Source of the DNA: Phytoseiulus persimilis
Taxonomy: Eukaryota; Arthropoda; Arachnida; Mesostigmata; Phytoseiidae
Assembly (NCBI GenBank): GCA_037576195.1
Contig: CM075103.1
Location: 7,440,001-7,504,000 of the forward strand
DNA length: 64,000 nucleotides
Reading direction: 5' to 3'
Position 1 is the stretch's first letter; every line of letters starts with the position of its first letter. Under the pieces are notes generated by a model. The model did no database searches. It was given only the letters and a program-made list of their open reading frames with translations, and was not told the DNA's origin. The position numbers and the translations under genes are program-made. Of this stretch, positions 12,401 through 25,436 are shown in pieces.

Positions 12401-13680
12401 TACTCCGTCCGATAGATGTTCATCGCGATCAGACGGTCAGCCGACCGACGATGAGGTTGTTCTTTGTTGGCGATATAGCATCGCATGCCTCATCTGATAG
12501 ATGTCTTATTGTTTCTATCGACGGGCCGCTCCCCGCTGTCCGTTGTAACCGATCAAGGAGGCATCAACAGCGTTTCATGGTTCGTCCTTTCGCTCGTCGA
12601 TAACAATGCGTGTATTACTGCGCGTCTTCTTCTAAATTAATAACCAGAAATAGGGTTTATCTAAAAATTTACCGCACTTAGCCGACCGTTGTCTGCTCTG
12701 CTCCCCGACCACGGATCGCGCTCAGCGGCTGTGAGCACCTTAGATACCGTGACAGGAATTCTATGAAGGACCCGTCGATTTCGGAGGGGAAACACGAAAC
12801 TCAGATTTGGAGCAAAAAACTCAGATTTAGGATCCGGCGATCAGACAAGAAACCGATGGGGAGAAGTCACCGGTTTTTTTTACAGCTTCTCGATGGGACA
12901 ATTATGCGAGAGCTCGCCAAAACGGCATCGAATCAAAAACTGATCATCCTTCTGGAAGCGTCCCTGCCGCGGAACTCCTTGCTCAAGCACCTCCGTTACA
13001 TGTACTCCGCTCGGATCCGTATTCGATGCGGATCCGCACAATGATTCCCACGCATCTGGACTCTGGACTCTACCTGACGGGCCGCCGCCTGCTCTTCTGA
13101 CGCGTTCGCTTGATCTCTCTGACTCCACAAAGGAGGCGAATGATTCGTCTGGGGATGTAATGCCGATTCAAAACGATTCCCTCCCCTTGCCATCGAGTTA
13201 TTGAAGCTGAAATTCGAGCTGTGACCGACTTGAAGAAGAACGGGATTCGATGCATTCTAAAACAAAGCGTGGTCTGCTCTTCCTTTCTAAGACAGCGCGG
13301 CCCAAGAGACTATTCTCCCAAGTGAAGATTTGCCAGCGAACCGTCTTCGAGATAGCGACTCGGTGGCCGACTTGGTGGCACTCGCGGTGGAGAGCCATCA
13401 ATCTGTGAATAACGTCGAGTTCTTCATTCCAGACACCAGAAACGCGAGGAAGAGGAGAGGTCTCCCCTGAAACCACCCCTTGGGGGGAATCTGATGAATA
13501 AACTTTTCAGAATGAATTTCCATCGCCGTGAGAACACGAATTTCCTCAAACTGTTTGGATCTAAGCGGCAGGAGGGGATGAACGTATCCCGACTCGTAGC
13601 TAGCGTTCGTCGACTCTTCACCGTTCCTTCTCAGCTCATGCACGGAACTTCACGGGACAGAAAAGCTTCGCAACCGCCGC
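9486..13680. other. No gene recognised; GTT/GCC-rich stretch and a C10 run
   Basis: This stretch contains trinucleotide-rich sequence around 9970-10090, a poly(C) run of 10 at 10873-10882 followed by CCT units, and short ORFs on both strands without recognisable motifs. Confidence 0.45.
10873..10882 (+). repeat. Poly(C) run of 10
   Basis: An uninterrupted C10 followed by TCC units. It is the only C or G run of this length in the first 42 kb. Confidence 0.9.
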
Positions 13681-13983
13681 ATGAAAGCGTTCTGGTGGAT
13701 TGACGCGAGCGGAGGATTCTCGAGCGGAGAAAGTGGTCGCCTAGGCGCGGAAAAATTTGATTTTCAGATTGATACATTCTTAGTCCGCATGAGAAATTGC
13801 CACAACTTTTCAGGCTCGGGACTCGATGTGGGACAGGTGCTTTCAAAGAGAAAGAAGGAAAGGAGGGAAGCACTACCTTCAGATATCTTTGACGAAAAAC
13901 TTCTCAACATTCAGATGACTACGATGAAGAAGACGTCAGCCTTGTCTCAAAGATCAGGCGCCAGCGAATTTCTAATTCAATAG
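13681..13983 (+). CDS. Candidate ORF, 100 codons, unknown function
   Basis: An ATG-started frame ending at TAG. By hand count about 63% of codons begin with a purine and about 30% with G. The C-terminal half is lysine/glutamate-rich and could form a helix: a basic KRKKERRE stretch is followed by an acidic-hydrophobic segment. The N-terminal 25 residues are Gly/Ser-rich. No domain or targeting signal is recognised. Another plus-strand ORF (13494-13703) overlaps its start in a different frame, so the two could be exons of one gene across a short intron, although no convincing splice pair was found. The minus strand is also open here, which weakens the call. Confidence 0.17.
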   Translation: MKAFWWIDASGGFSSGESGRLGAEKFDFQIDTFLVRMRNCHNFSGSGLDVGQVLSKRKKERREALPSDIFDEKLLNIQMTTMKKTSALSQRSGASEFLIQ

Positions 13984-16183
13984 TTATTGGCGTGTTGTCG
14001 GAGCAACCTCTCATCCCGAAACCGATGCTCCGACCGGAGCTAAAACCTAGTCGGAATTATGTTCGAACGGGCACCGCGCAATGGCGCACACTCCTCGAAC
14101 TCGGGTTGGAACACACTGACCCCCCGACTGTCGAATATGGATGACAATATCCTGAAGCATATCTCCGTCCTCGATCGAATTCGAGGACCAGGTACTCCAC
14201 GGAAGCATTTCTGATCCATGTTGGGCGGAACAAATGTTCAAAACTCATAGGAGTTCGGTCGGACTGAGTTCGCAGCTATGCGGACCCGCCAGTGGACTGA
14301 ATGTCAGTGTACCCAGAGTCTGGGTACGTTAGCTTCCGGAAGCGAGCATACCCTGGTTCTGCCTGCTCCTCATCGTGCTTCCTGCTCAGCGCAGGGTCTG
14401 AGTCATCGGCTAGCGGCGGACACTTGCGGGTTCATTCATCAAACTCCCCAATAAAGGCATTTTGTAGTAGAGCCAACAATTGAACAACCTGAAATTGCTC
14501 TCGAGCAAACATGCGGATCGGAGCCCAGATTGATTACGAGCCCGCTTGTTTGCGAAAATTATACGGGCTCTATCTGTCCACATAATGGGAGCGGAGCCGA
14601 GAGATAATTCATTGTTATGGCAGTGCCAGTAATTTCCGATGGAAAGGAATCACACATTAGCGCCGACAACCGACAGGTCGGCTGGACCTCTCGGTCGAAG
14701 ATACGCGTTGAACGCGGGGGAGCAACCAAGGGGCGCGGGGTTCTGGCTGAAACATATCCTTCTAGCGAATCAGAGTTCCCCAAATATGATCGATCCTCTG
14801 CGGATTACTTCCGTGTTGTGGTTGCTACGTTCCGTTCCCTGTTCGTTCGAAACCGGCCTCTCTCAGCTGCACAATTCCGGAGCCCGGACTCTTGGAAAGG
14901 GGAGAGGATGGAACCGAAAGAGAGAAAGGGAAACGTTAGCAGGAAAACTGCCGCATGTCGAATCAGATCTCCTGGAGCATCCTCGGTCAGTCCGGTCCCA
15001 GGAAAATCGACCGTCCCGTTTCTTCCGTTACCGCAACATCCTTCACCGGTCACGAATGCTGAAGTAAATTTTCGGAGAACCGCAGAAATTTCGTAGGATT
15101 CCACGCCGCGCAGCACAAGATATAGGGCTCATCCATTCGTGATTATCTCGTTACTAATCGAGAGTGAACGATCATCGTTTATCACTCAGCGAGTTTTAAT
15201 CCGCTTCTCCCACCGCAGTTGATCGACTCGCGATCCGTTATGCGCTCTCAAGGCAGTTTGAAGTCGTGCCGGAGCGAAACGGTATTTATCAGAAACGGAA
15301 AGCCGTGTTTTCCGTTCTTCCTCTTTGTTCTGTGAGAATATCGACGCGGAGTTTTCCCATAGAATCGCCGGCGGGCTTCATCCGGTGCTGGCCATAAGTG
15401 TGACTCCAAACCCTTCCGACACTTCTTCTGGGTTCGGAATTCAGGATTTCCTCCTTCCTCGAAACTTTCTCAAGGAGATCTGTCGATAATCCTGCGTTGA
15501 ACGCGCTCAATCCCTCTGATTTCGAATCAATCAAGTCAAATCAGATGATCGCTTTCGACTGACTCAGTAGATTTCTTTCCTTCAGGCGGCGCGACGTCTC
15601 GAGGCCGAGGTCCCTGATTTGTGGAGTCCCATGCCCTCCAAGGGAATCGATTCACAGAATTCTGTAGGAGGGATTTCGGAGCAATCACGATGTCCGCTGC
15701 GACGTTCCGCTGTCTGATCTTTCGGGCGGTCATCGGTGACGTCATGAGCGCCCGTTTTTCGATGGGAACCTCACGAGCTCGACTCGAATCGTTTCGACGT
15801 CGACTGCACTGATAGTCGTAGTACACTCCGCCAAACGGGCTACCGGGAGCTCGTCACACTTGAACACGAAGGGAGAACGGGCCAACGCGTCGAGCGTACC
15901 GAACGAGGGACGAGTCAAACACTCTCGGACGAACAGACCGAATGACGGATTGATAGTCATGCCATCCAGCGATCACCTGGCCTCTGTGTTTAACCAGCCT
16001 AATAGAGAAAGTGGCGGCAGCTAAGTACAACAACGGCCAACGAGGAACGCTCACTGAACGGCAAGAGCTACGTGAAACTGAAACGGAAATCTGCGGCGCG
16101 CCTATGTATGCAGATTTGAGATCGGGCAAAATCCGAATCAGTGACAGCAAACCGGAGAAGCACTTCCTGTTGTGCATCGGAAT

Positions 16184-16198
16184 AAAAAAAAAAAAAAA
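16184..16198 (+). repeat. Poly(A) run of 15
   Basis: An A15 run preceded by AAT. There is no retroposon body or target-site duplication that I can see next to it. Confidence 0.85.
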
Positions 16199-19100
16199 CA
16201 AGCTCGCTGTGAGCAACTTGTCGAACAACGCTAGAATAGTGGCGTTTACTTTTTGCTTTCGCCGCAGCGCACTCGAATCTCATTTTTGACTCCGAGTCAA
16301 GGTGCGTGTGAAAGTTTACGCTATAGGAGGCGATGACGCTCGGAGTGCTGCCTGCCTCGAGAATTCCACAGACTCCGGTGTTCTTCTCCTCCTTTTTGGA
16401 GTTGTAATCAGGAAAATTCTCTTGAATCAAACCGCGATACAGTCCGGAACTTAATACCTCGGGGAGCTTCTAGGGAGGGGGATATCGCAACAAGCTCGTA
16501 CCAGCTGTTCTTTAATCTGGTATCTAGCCCGGAAAATCGGACCGAGCTCTCGAGACATGCGCCAGAAGAATATACCGGCGGACAGAGGAAACAACCCTTG
16601 GAGATAGAGCGTCACGGTGGGGGTCAAACCCTTGGCTCAGGGACCGAAACCTGGCGAGAAGTCGGAAACGCGTTTTCTGGGCCCGGGACGGAGCTGTCGT
16701 ACCAAGAGGAACCCAGGCTAGGGGTGTGAATTCTGAATCAGATTTCGTAAGTTTTGTACTCCGATCTAGACGCCTTATCCCATCCGGCAATAATATTAGT
16801 CAAAGATCGCTGTATGATCCAATGTTCCCACCAGCTAGATCTCCTTTTCAAGCATACTTCTCAAACATTGTAGCAACTATCGGCGGAACATCGTCGCTCG
16901 CGATGTCACGGTCGGATAGAGCTGGATCCGGCGGGACGGACGGCTTACCAGAATGTCCACGTCGTCGCTCTTTTCGAGAATAGCGTTACCAGTTCTAATG
17001 CATGGCAGTGTAAATAACTCCTGAATCTGTACAGAAGCTTTACTGGATTCGATGAATTCGAATGAGGTGGCCATTGAGGAGATTAGCCAGCTCGACTCCC
17101 TCATCGGTTGTGGGGCCAATGCAGAGTCGGGCTACTTGACTGGGACTCAGACCCTGGGCCACCTCGTCGATAGTCCGTCCTTGCCGTGCCGTTCTTTCCG
17201 GTGCGCTTCTCCGAGGATGCAACGCTCCGAGTCCGATTCCAGGTACTCGCCGGTCCAAGTCTTTCTCCGAATAATGCCTGCGGTGGAGATCGGACGTCAT
17301 TACTTATCGAAATTCATAAATGCGGACACAGAGACTCGTTCATGGTGGAGCCTCTAACGGCGGACGCACGAACTCTGCGCGTTCGACGCAAGATATATCT
17401 CCTTCCATGATCGTCTGGCAGAGCTTGACATATTTAGATGAATTTACAACTTGTAATCCTCGAGAGTGTCAACATATTGTGCGAGAGAATCTTTCTCGAC
17501 TGCGAATGGATGTGATTAACGACGTTTGTTGTAGACAGACGGTTCCAATCGATTCGTCAGAGTATCAGAAAATATTCACTGGCGGCAGATTATCACCCGT
17601 TATCTCAAGAATGAACGTTTCTTTGTTCTAGCCGGACGTACCACCGAAGCTGTTACTTTTGTTTTCTGGCGCGGTTCGGCCGTACCAGCAGAAAACAGGC
17701 GAATCTTCCAACTCCAAGTCTGCCGTTCCAAAATGGAAATACATAACTGGACGACACGATCTTTCAGAACAATGGCGAAGAACACACAGAAGACGAAGAT
17801 ACTCGAGCCTGTGCAATATCGTCCCTCTGAATACCCGCTGATTAGTTTCAAACGATTCAATCACCATCGATCTTCCCCCATTCACCATCCAGAAGCAAGA
17901 GCAGCACCAAGCGAGAGCACCACTTATCCACCCAGAGTCGTGTCATTAGATTCGATGGTATTTTTCCCCTTTTTTCTCTAGTATCTTTTTGTAATGTGTG
18001 CCGTCGGAGAATAAATAACGATAAGCCTTTTATTTTTGTGTTTGCATTCTGTGTTTATTCTTTACCGAACTCTACGGTGCTGGCTGACGCTGTCTACGCT
18101 ACCGTCGAAAACGCCAACGGTCGCTCTTTGCAGTTTCTGAACTTTGAGCTCATTCATCTCGCAGGTCTACATTTTATCTTCGAGAAAGAATTTCAAGACA
18201 CACAGCCAACGACAGACTTTGAGCGGAAAGACACCAACAGCCAACGTCTCGACCAACACCAGCGAAAGCGGTCGCAGAAGAGACATAAATTACTCTGAGC
18301 GGGCCGGCGAGCACGGAGGAATCGAAGATTTTGCTCCGGGAAATCATTAGCGGTTTTGAAGAGCTCGCGACCGATCACACGGTCTGTCGAATCATATTGT
18401 CGTTAGCTCTATGTCCCGATGCTTTCTTCAGAGCGTTTCCATCCGAACAGGAGCCTGATGGGAAATGGACGATGATGATCACAACACCCGCTCACGCGGA
18501 CGACACCGGAATGTATACATAGTATACTTTCGTCCCTCGTGGTCGCTCGCGCGTCTGATCGGATAGGAATCGAAAACGACGACCAAAACGAGCACAATAA
18601 CCCGTCACCCCGTCGTCGTCACCGGATTCATCGAAATTGATCAAGCCTAGGCTCTCTTTGAACATCAGTACTTGCGCACTTCCTCTCTTCACAATATCGT
18701 CATGGAGCATGGTAAGAAATGGTAATCGTGCCTAGCCGATGCATCATTGGAAATTTCGGTACCGAACGGAAACAGTAAACACAGGAATCTGCACGATCGA
18801 TCCGAAATTTCCGAAAACATTTCAGATCCTCTGGAAGCGTTCCATCGAAGACCAGATGGAGCTTTCACGACGGCCTGGATTCTTCGAGGACGGATCCCGC
18901 CACGGTATCTGGGGTTGTGAGGGAGAGCGCGAGAAACTGAACATGGAGCACATTCAACACGGAGACAGACTTCGCGAACGAGTTAACCTACCTCACTCAT
19001 ATCTCGACTCAAAGAGATGAGCGCGAATGATGTGTGTTCTCTCAAGAAAATACATCAAACCCCTTCGGATGAGCCGCTACTGTGCTTCCCAAGAATCAGA

Positions 19101-20547
19101 TTCCGAGTTCATACTGCTCTCAGATTATTTCGCCCTATCAGTGAATACTGAATGCCAGAATCCATGTGGCTCGGAGAGATTCCCTGCAGAGATGTCTAAT
19201 ACCTCGAACTAACCCATTCCATTCACTTCTTCATTTTGTTGACTTCGATCCATGGGTTGGAGAAGATTCCGAGGACTGCGAGGGTACGCTCTATGGTGTC
19301 GTTGATACGACGCATGCGTGAGCCATCTGAATGCGATAGTAGTAGCTCGCGGAATATCACAAGCGGAGTTCCATGCGGGAAGGGGAGTTCTTCCGATATT
19401 AATGACCTCGCTCTGAGGGGACAAGTGCACTTCGCCACAGCATGTTCGTCTGTTCAACGGTTCATTCAACGTCTATCTATCACTAGGAGTAAGATCCACG
19501 GTATCCAATGCTCCACGAGAGTGGGTGCGGCCCAACATGGAGGGCTCACTCGCGGATTGAGACGCCGAAAGACTCAGGGATTCAGGGGATTCTGTTCGAA
19601 GAATTACCCCCCGGAAACGGTTGCCGGGCCGACGTCGTTCCCAAAGCTTCCCTGCTGGAATTTTTCATATTTTCTCGACAAACGATCCGTAGAGATAGAG
19701 GTGCACACATAAGTTACCATCATATCTGATCGGATGGCGTCAGTGCGACGTGCTGGCTCGCTTGTTTCAAACTGCACGAGAATAAAAACACAAATCATGC
19801 CCTCATGATACGCTGGTTGATTTCTTTTACTCGCCCTCCCTTTGTATAGTTCCTCCGCTTCGCGCCACTTTCGGGGCAGCCCACTCCAGAGAAACGTCAC
19901 CTTCGAATTGTTCGGCTCGCAATTGTTCTCCTTCCTTCCTCCTGCTCTAGAGGGGGTCGAACAAACCGAAGTTCTCATCCAATGGTTCGGAGCGGAAAGG
20001 CTCGAATCGTTTCGAGAGTCCTGGATGTTCTGGCGTATCAGAGTTTTTCAGCCGGAAATCTCTCCCCAGATCACAAGCAAACTATCTCCTGGGGAAACTG
20101 GGCCTCATCAACTCCCAAGCACGAACTACACTCGGTGAGTGGGTGAGCCCCGGAGATCGGAAATGAGGTTCCCATCTTAATTGAACCTCGTACTCTCCGG
20201 AGTTGACTTTTCCTCTTCTCCTCAGTGAGAAACTGAAGTTCGCATTGGAATCTCCGACTTCAAGATTCTCGCAGCTTGACGCACAAAGCATCCGAACTTG
20301 CGGACCCGCTGCCGGGGAGAGCGGGGAATGGGAGAAAGAATAACGTGATCAAGTCTCCCATACTGTCGCCGATCTTGGGAAAGCTAAACAGTCGTAACCT
20401 TGTGAGGTTGCGAAGGTTTTTGTGCGGCGACAGAGCTGCTAGCTCACCCGGTTTGTTTACCAAATGAACAATGTGTCCTGGATCGGAACAACAATGAATT
20501 GAAAATGCGACTATAAATTCTACAACTCACCAGTGGCCTACGAGAAC

Positions 20548-20631
20548 TGTTGTTGTTGTTGTGGCGGTCGTCGTGGTGCTGATGTAGCGGCGGCTATTCG
20601 TCGACGTCGCCGCCGCCACCGCCGCCGTCGT
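20548..20631. repeat. Trinucleotide cluster (TGT)5 and (GCC)n
   Basis: (TGT)5 at 20548-20562 is followed by GTCGTGGTG units and then by GCC/CCG units at 20606-20631. No supported coding frame runs through it. Confidence 0.85.
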
Positions 20632-23089
20632 GTTGAAAGCTCTGAGCTTCCCTAATGACTGTTTGGTCCGTTACGGCTTCCGTGGATTCCAAACAATGTT
20701 CATGGCCACTGTGCGGCCATTTCCCTACAAATGGATCGGTGAATCGTTCTCTGAGAAGAGGGAGAAGGAATAGCAGCGGTAAAAATAGGTAAATGGGCAG
20801 AGCAACGCCAGCGGACGGGCAATTTGAAAGTCACTCGATCGGCGGAGGTGACAGCCCGCCGTCCGTCGGCGAGGACCCCTCAGCACTCGGCTACCGTTAG
20901 GACCGCAAGGACAGGGAGCGGCTCCCCGTTCTTCCAACGACAACTTCCGCGAGGTTTGAAGAACAACCTGTTTCTGCAACTCACCGAGCCTCGTGGAACT
21001 CTCCCGGCGGTGCGAACTCGCTGTCCGAAGAGTTTCGGAGCCCAGACGGGCTAGACGTGGCACTGGGGAATAAATACGAGGACTCGGATCCAGTCAATGG
21101 AATTCCAGAAGATCAGCAAATTGAACTGTTTGTCAGCTTGGCTGCTCGTTGAACCAGTTACGAATATCCATTTTATTCTGATCCCATGAACAAACCGGTT
21201 GCGGACAGATCACATCGTCTGTCCGACAGTGCCAACGAACACTTGCGATTTAGTTATCAGCACTACACAAGACTTCTTTCTTTCCTTTTCCCACATTTTC
21301 TCCGTAGAAGAAGACCCCAGTCGGCCAGAACGAGACAAACGAAATCTCTTATTCCTGGTCGGGTTTGTGCAATGAGCCCGCTTCTGGAATATTGCTACAA
21401 TTCTAGTTTGGATCATCGATTATTATCTGCCTCCGTCGGAATTCCTCGAGAATAACGTTCGTGTGTCGCGTGATAAGTTCGGATGGGTGCCCCATAATCC
21501 GGTCGGGTATTTCTTTTCCGTTTCCCCTCGGCCGGCTCCTTCGGACGACCTCTGTGCATCGAAGTGTTCACTTTTTGTTTTTCCATGCCGGGGAGGATTT
21601 CGTAGCCGAGTCAGTTTATGCTGCGTTATCATGTTTCCGTCGAGCTCTCTCCGCTCGGTTCGTCCGTCGGTTGGACCGTCTTCCTTCCACGGGAGGAAGC
21701 GTTACTTTGGCTCTGTCTGTTACGTTGGCGTTGCGAAGCTATCGTAAATCCTGCGACTGCCAGGAAGGCGAAAACCGATGGCAGAACAGAAGTACTCGAC
21801 TTCGACTGGCGGCAGCCGAATCTCTGGCTCAGAACGGCAGCCACAACAACGGAATACCACGACAGCAGTGAAAGCCGAATAGGCAGCGGTTGCCGCATAC
21901 AATGTTTCAAATATTGTGTCTGGACTCCGCCACGGCCCAGAGTAGCGAGCCGCGGCCGGACATTCAGTTGGTCGCCCAGGGAAGCGCTCTGGAATGATCA
22001 CGGCTCATCGGTTGTTTCAGTCGCCGTTCCGTCGCAGTCGGACAGTCGAGTAGTTTTGTGTCATTTTGTAAACTACAAAACGTTCCAACGCGCGTCGAGT
22101 CCTCTCTGTGGATCGGATGCAGCTTTCGATTCGCAGCCACGATCATAGCAACGGACGCACCGGCGGACCGGCCACGACGGGAGGCATTTCAAAGCTTCTG
22201 AAAACGTCCGATATTTCTGTGAGGAGGAAAATCCTGGATGGGAGCCGTTAAGTCCCGAAAACGAGCTATCTCTCAACCGTTCAGAGCCCGGACGCCAGAG
22301 TATTTGTACTTCGCGGGTCGAATTCTTGAGCAGACCTAAGAGGTGGATGCGGGCCGCGCCATGTGTCCGCAATCCAGACGTTTCACGTCGTGGGTATCCA
22401 GATGTTCCGGAGAGAAACGAAATTTCCCCCTCGGAAGCCCGACTCCGATGGAGAATGAGGATTTGCTGCCTCTCACATTGACGTCATCTGTGCTCTGGAG
22501 TAGATTTCCGGTGGTATTTTGTTCCGGAAGATTGCTCCAATCGCATCAGACTCAATCCGGCCGAGGTCAGGAGCCTCTGGCTTCGGAGTTCATGATGGGA
22601 GAGGCGATGTTGCTTTGGTGTATCATGGCGTGACCGACAATCTTATCGAGTAGAATATGAGAACTATCGCCACCACACGTGCAGCTGCGTACCGCGGGCG
22701 CTTGCGCTCGCACTCCGACGATAGATCTCTTCGGGCATACGCCGGAGGAATGGATCTCTCGGGCCCGTGCTGCCGAGGGCCGACCGCCAGCCTGTCCCCC
22801 CCGCCTCCCTCCAGGAACGTATTCTCCAAAAGTTTGCGGTGAGTTGGCAGGAAAATCACTAGCCCCCAGAGGCCTCGAATAAGACAAGCACCCTTCTCTG
22901 CAGCTGTTGATTCCGATTCAGCCAAAATCGAATGAGGCTATGTTTTTTCGGTGGTATGTGACTGAGGCAAAGACACGCGATCGAAGCTCCAGAATTCGGT
23001 TTTGGAAAGGCTTCTGCCTGGATTATTACCATAACAAGCGTCTCAGCTCACGTTCGAGATCGCATTGACGAGCCGCGTGAGTTGTTCTC

Positions 23090-23389
23090 GTGAAGATTGA
23101 ATCGGAACGCAAACAACTAAATGGAGTCGCTTTGGACAAACATTTCATGATGCCGATTGCCGAAGGAAATGCGCATTCACCAGAAGAAAATCGTAGCATC
23201 GAATTCGAAGGCCCGGAAATTTTATTGGCGTACGTAGGAATTGTTAGGAATCATTTGCTTGTTATATCTCCTGTCTACATCCTTATCAGACGTCGTATCA
23301 TACGTGGCTACAATGTTAAAGTTTTCAGATGGAACGAAAACCAGTATTCAGCTGGTTGCATGAGTCGACCAGACACAACGAACGAATAA
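23090..23389 (+). CDS. Candidate ORF or two-exon segment, 100 codons, unknown function
   Basis: The composition is unlike most ORFs here: low in Arg/Ser/Pro and rich in Glu, Asn, Ile and Val. By hand count about 62% of codons start with a purine. The frame opens after a TGA with GTG as the first alternative start. The first ATG is at 23147, so this may be an internal exon. A possible intron lies inside: donor GTACGT at 23230 and acceptor TTTTCAG ending at 23328 would remove 99 nt and keep the frame. The stretch that would be lost contains a hydrophobic LLVISPVYILI segment followed by RRR, so if it is not spliced the product could have a membrane segment. No family is recognised. Confidence 0.2.
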   Translation: MKIESERKQLNGVALDKHFMMPIAEGNAHSPEENRSIEFEGPEILLAYVGIVRNHLLVISPVYILIRRRIIRGYNVKVFRWNENQYSAGCMSRPDTTNE

Positions 23390-25100
23390 ATAAGAAAAAA
23401 CACACACAGATAAACTCCGTACGATTGCGAGCAGAGAGAAAATATCTACTGCCAGGTCCGGCAGGCGTTCTCCTTCCCCCTTTTGCGACGCCTGCCAGCA
23501 CCTTCCGAACTTTTTTCTGAAGCAGGAGTTTGGGGGATTCGAGGACGAGACCAACCGAATTTTGATCGGAGCTTCCATAAATCGAATTTGGTCCCCAATT
23601 TCGGCCGGCTCATGTCTAGACACGGTTTTCCAGAATGGGATGAGGAACGCGGTCGCGAAATCCGCTTCTGACTCGGTGGTTGGCGACTTTAATGTCCGGA
23701 TTACGGAACGAATCGTTGTATTTATGCAGATGCAAGTGCTCTGGGATCGGCATCGAGGCTTCGTCCGCGAACCAGTGCCAGAAGCGTGTGTCACTCCACG
23801 CACATCGTACGACAGCAATCTTCTGAACTTTTGTTGCTCATCTTGAATCTATCAGATCCGATTGGGTGGAATCGTCGTGTGCAGCGGTGTACCGCGGACG
23901 TTGGCGTTGCGTCGCTCGTTCGTCTCTGGAGTCGCTGGGTCGGGCGGACGGGCCGTCGCAATCGCCGTCCGTTTTCCGTATCGGAGTAATGATTTTACTA
24001 TGCGGCGAACGTGGGCGGCTCCATTCACGCGGGTCGCTCATTCACAAAAATTCTCGTTCATTGATGTCGATCTTCGCTTACTACGACTGGCGCGGCTGCC
24101 TCGACTAGGGCCGTTGTAGCGGCTGGCACCGCTCGTCGCTCACCGCGGTTCAACATCGTGTGCAGTGTTGTTTTAACACCAGTGGTTTGCATTATTTCGT
24201 GCGGCTCGGCCTTCGCGTCATCTGCGGTCCGTCGTCGGGGCAATCAGACAGAATCAGGCGAATCGGGTCGACTGATTCCTCATGGCTGTGCTTTCCTAGC
24301 AGCTCCTCTCACGCCTCCATTTTTCCGGACGGGCGTACCGGTCGAGCGAATGATTCCGCCACAAGTCGGAATATCCGACGGATTTCTCACGGTTCGTTGA
24401 CGGCTCGTGGGGAGAACTTTTTGAAATCCTTGATCCCAGGATAGGTTCTCCACTGAAAAGACTGATTTTGAATGTGCCGGGAAGATCTGCTGCTCGACTC
24501 GACCTTGGCGGTGGTATAACCGAGGTGCGAGGTTCGTAACTCCCGCCAAACTAGATATCGGCTTGTTCCGAGAATCACTCGGATTGGTCGGCGTTTATGG
24601 CATCGAGTAGCTTTCCTCGTGCGCTGTTTGTAGCTAAGTAACTCTGGGTCTGGGATTCTGAGTCAATGGCGCGGCTCAGCGCGCGTAAACAATGATTCAG
24701 TTTGTAAATGGACGAAAACGGATCTGCGGCGTTCGTGGACGCTCTCTACGAGGTCGAACGGCCGGCTGAGTGGACATCTTGCTTCCTCGCACGGCTAGCG
24801 GGAAAACGGGTGGCCAACTCTCACCTAATGACGGGAATCGAAGCGGCTGAGTATTTCCGGCGAATGCCTAACCGCCTGGCTGAGTGAGTGGTGTATTGAA
24901 AAAATTAATTTTTCTGCTCTGTTCTCCGAAGCAGTCGTCCGCTCGTTTTCGGTGTTCTCGAACACCCAAACGACACATCACATTCTCCATCAGATCGACG
25001 GACTCGCCGGACTCCTCTGTCGATGCGTAGTGATCATTGACTTCAACTCTCGGAATTTTGTCAGAATATGCATCCATCCCCGATTCTTTCCAATCGAGGC

Positions 25101-25436
25101 TCAGAGCCATGCTCTCGCACGTTGGCATGGATGCATCGCACGCATGCGTACAAACCCATCAAGTGCCACTCTCATACTTGACCAGTACATGAGTTCTCTC
25201 CTGCTGATTGGTATGAAAATTCCCTTCCTGTTTCCGACCGAAACGGCGTCCTCTACGTGGAAGCCTGCGGTTTGGACGGGCACGATCTGTTCTCTTCGCC
25301 GAATATTCAGAACATGAAAAACACTAACCAGATGCGAGCCATCCGACAAGTCCAATGGACCATAAACTAGATCCACGGGTTCGCGTAGGGCATAGGAGAG
25401 TAACAATGTGTCTTCCGTATGGGTATGGGAGCACAC
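25101..25436 (-). CDS. Candidate exon, unknown function
   Basis: An open frame of 111 codons on the same strand as the LamG-like exons further upstream (higher coordinates). A plausible acceptor lies inside: a TTTTTCATGTTCTG tract with AACAG. It would start an exon reading IVPVQTAGFHVEDAVSVGNR and onward, and a GTATGA donor follows near the residues RRELMYWS. No domain is recognised. If real, it may be a 3' exon of the 25-32 kb gene. The other frames of the proposed exon are also partly open. Confidence 0.14.
   Translation of the reverse strand: MCSHTHTEDTLLLSYALREPVDLVYGPLDLSDGSHLVSVFHVLNIRRREQIVPVQTAGFHVEDAVSVGNRKGIFIPISRRELMYWSSMRVALDGFVRMRAMHPCQRARAWL

Larger units (their letters stand above)
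13984..23089. other. No gene recognised; simple repeats only
   Basis: Only short ORFs in conflicting frames. A plus-strand segment ending near 18520 has an Ig-like W...D.G.Y pattern (residues DGKWTMMITTPAHADDTGMY), but it lacks the following cysteine and ends at a stop, so it is not called. A15 lies at 16184-16198 and a trinucleotide cluster at 20548-20631. Confidence 0.4.

Noticed and set aside
10380-14240. Similar minus-strand peptides FRPEWIRSA (about 10.45 kb) and FRPTWIRNA (about 14.2 kb), both near EDGD
   Set aside because: The nucleotide match is about 16 of 19 bases, which is expected about once by chance in 64 kb. The following motifs are in different order and spacing, so no exon duplication is claimed.
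18331-18522. Ig-domain-like W...D.G.Y segment on the plus strand
   Set aside because: It lacks the cysteine after the Tyr, hits a stop immediately, has no partner half-domain upstream and could be chance.
25360-25375. ACTAGATCCAC word resembling miR-279
   Set aside because: The seed is not fully matched and no precursor hairpin surrounds it.
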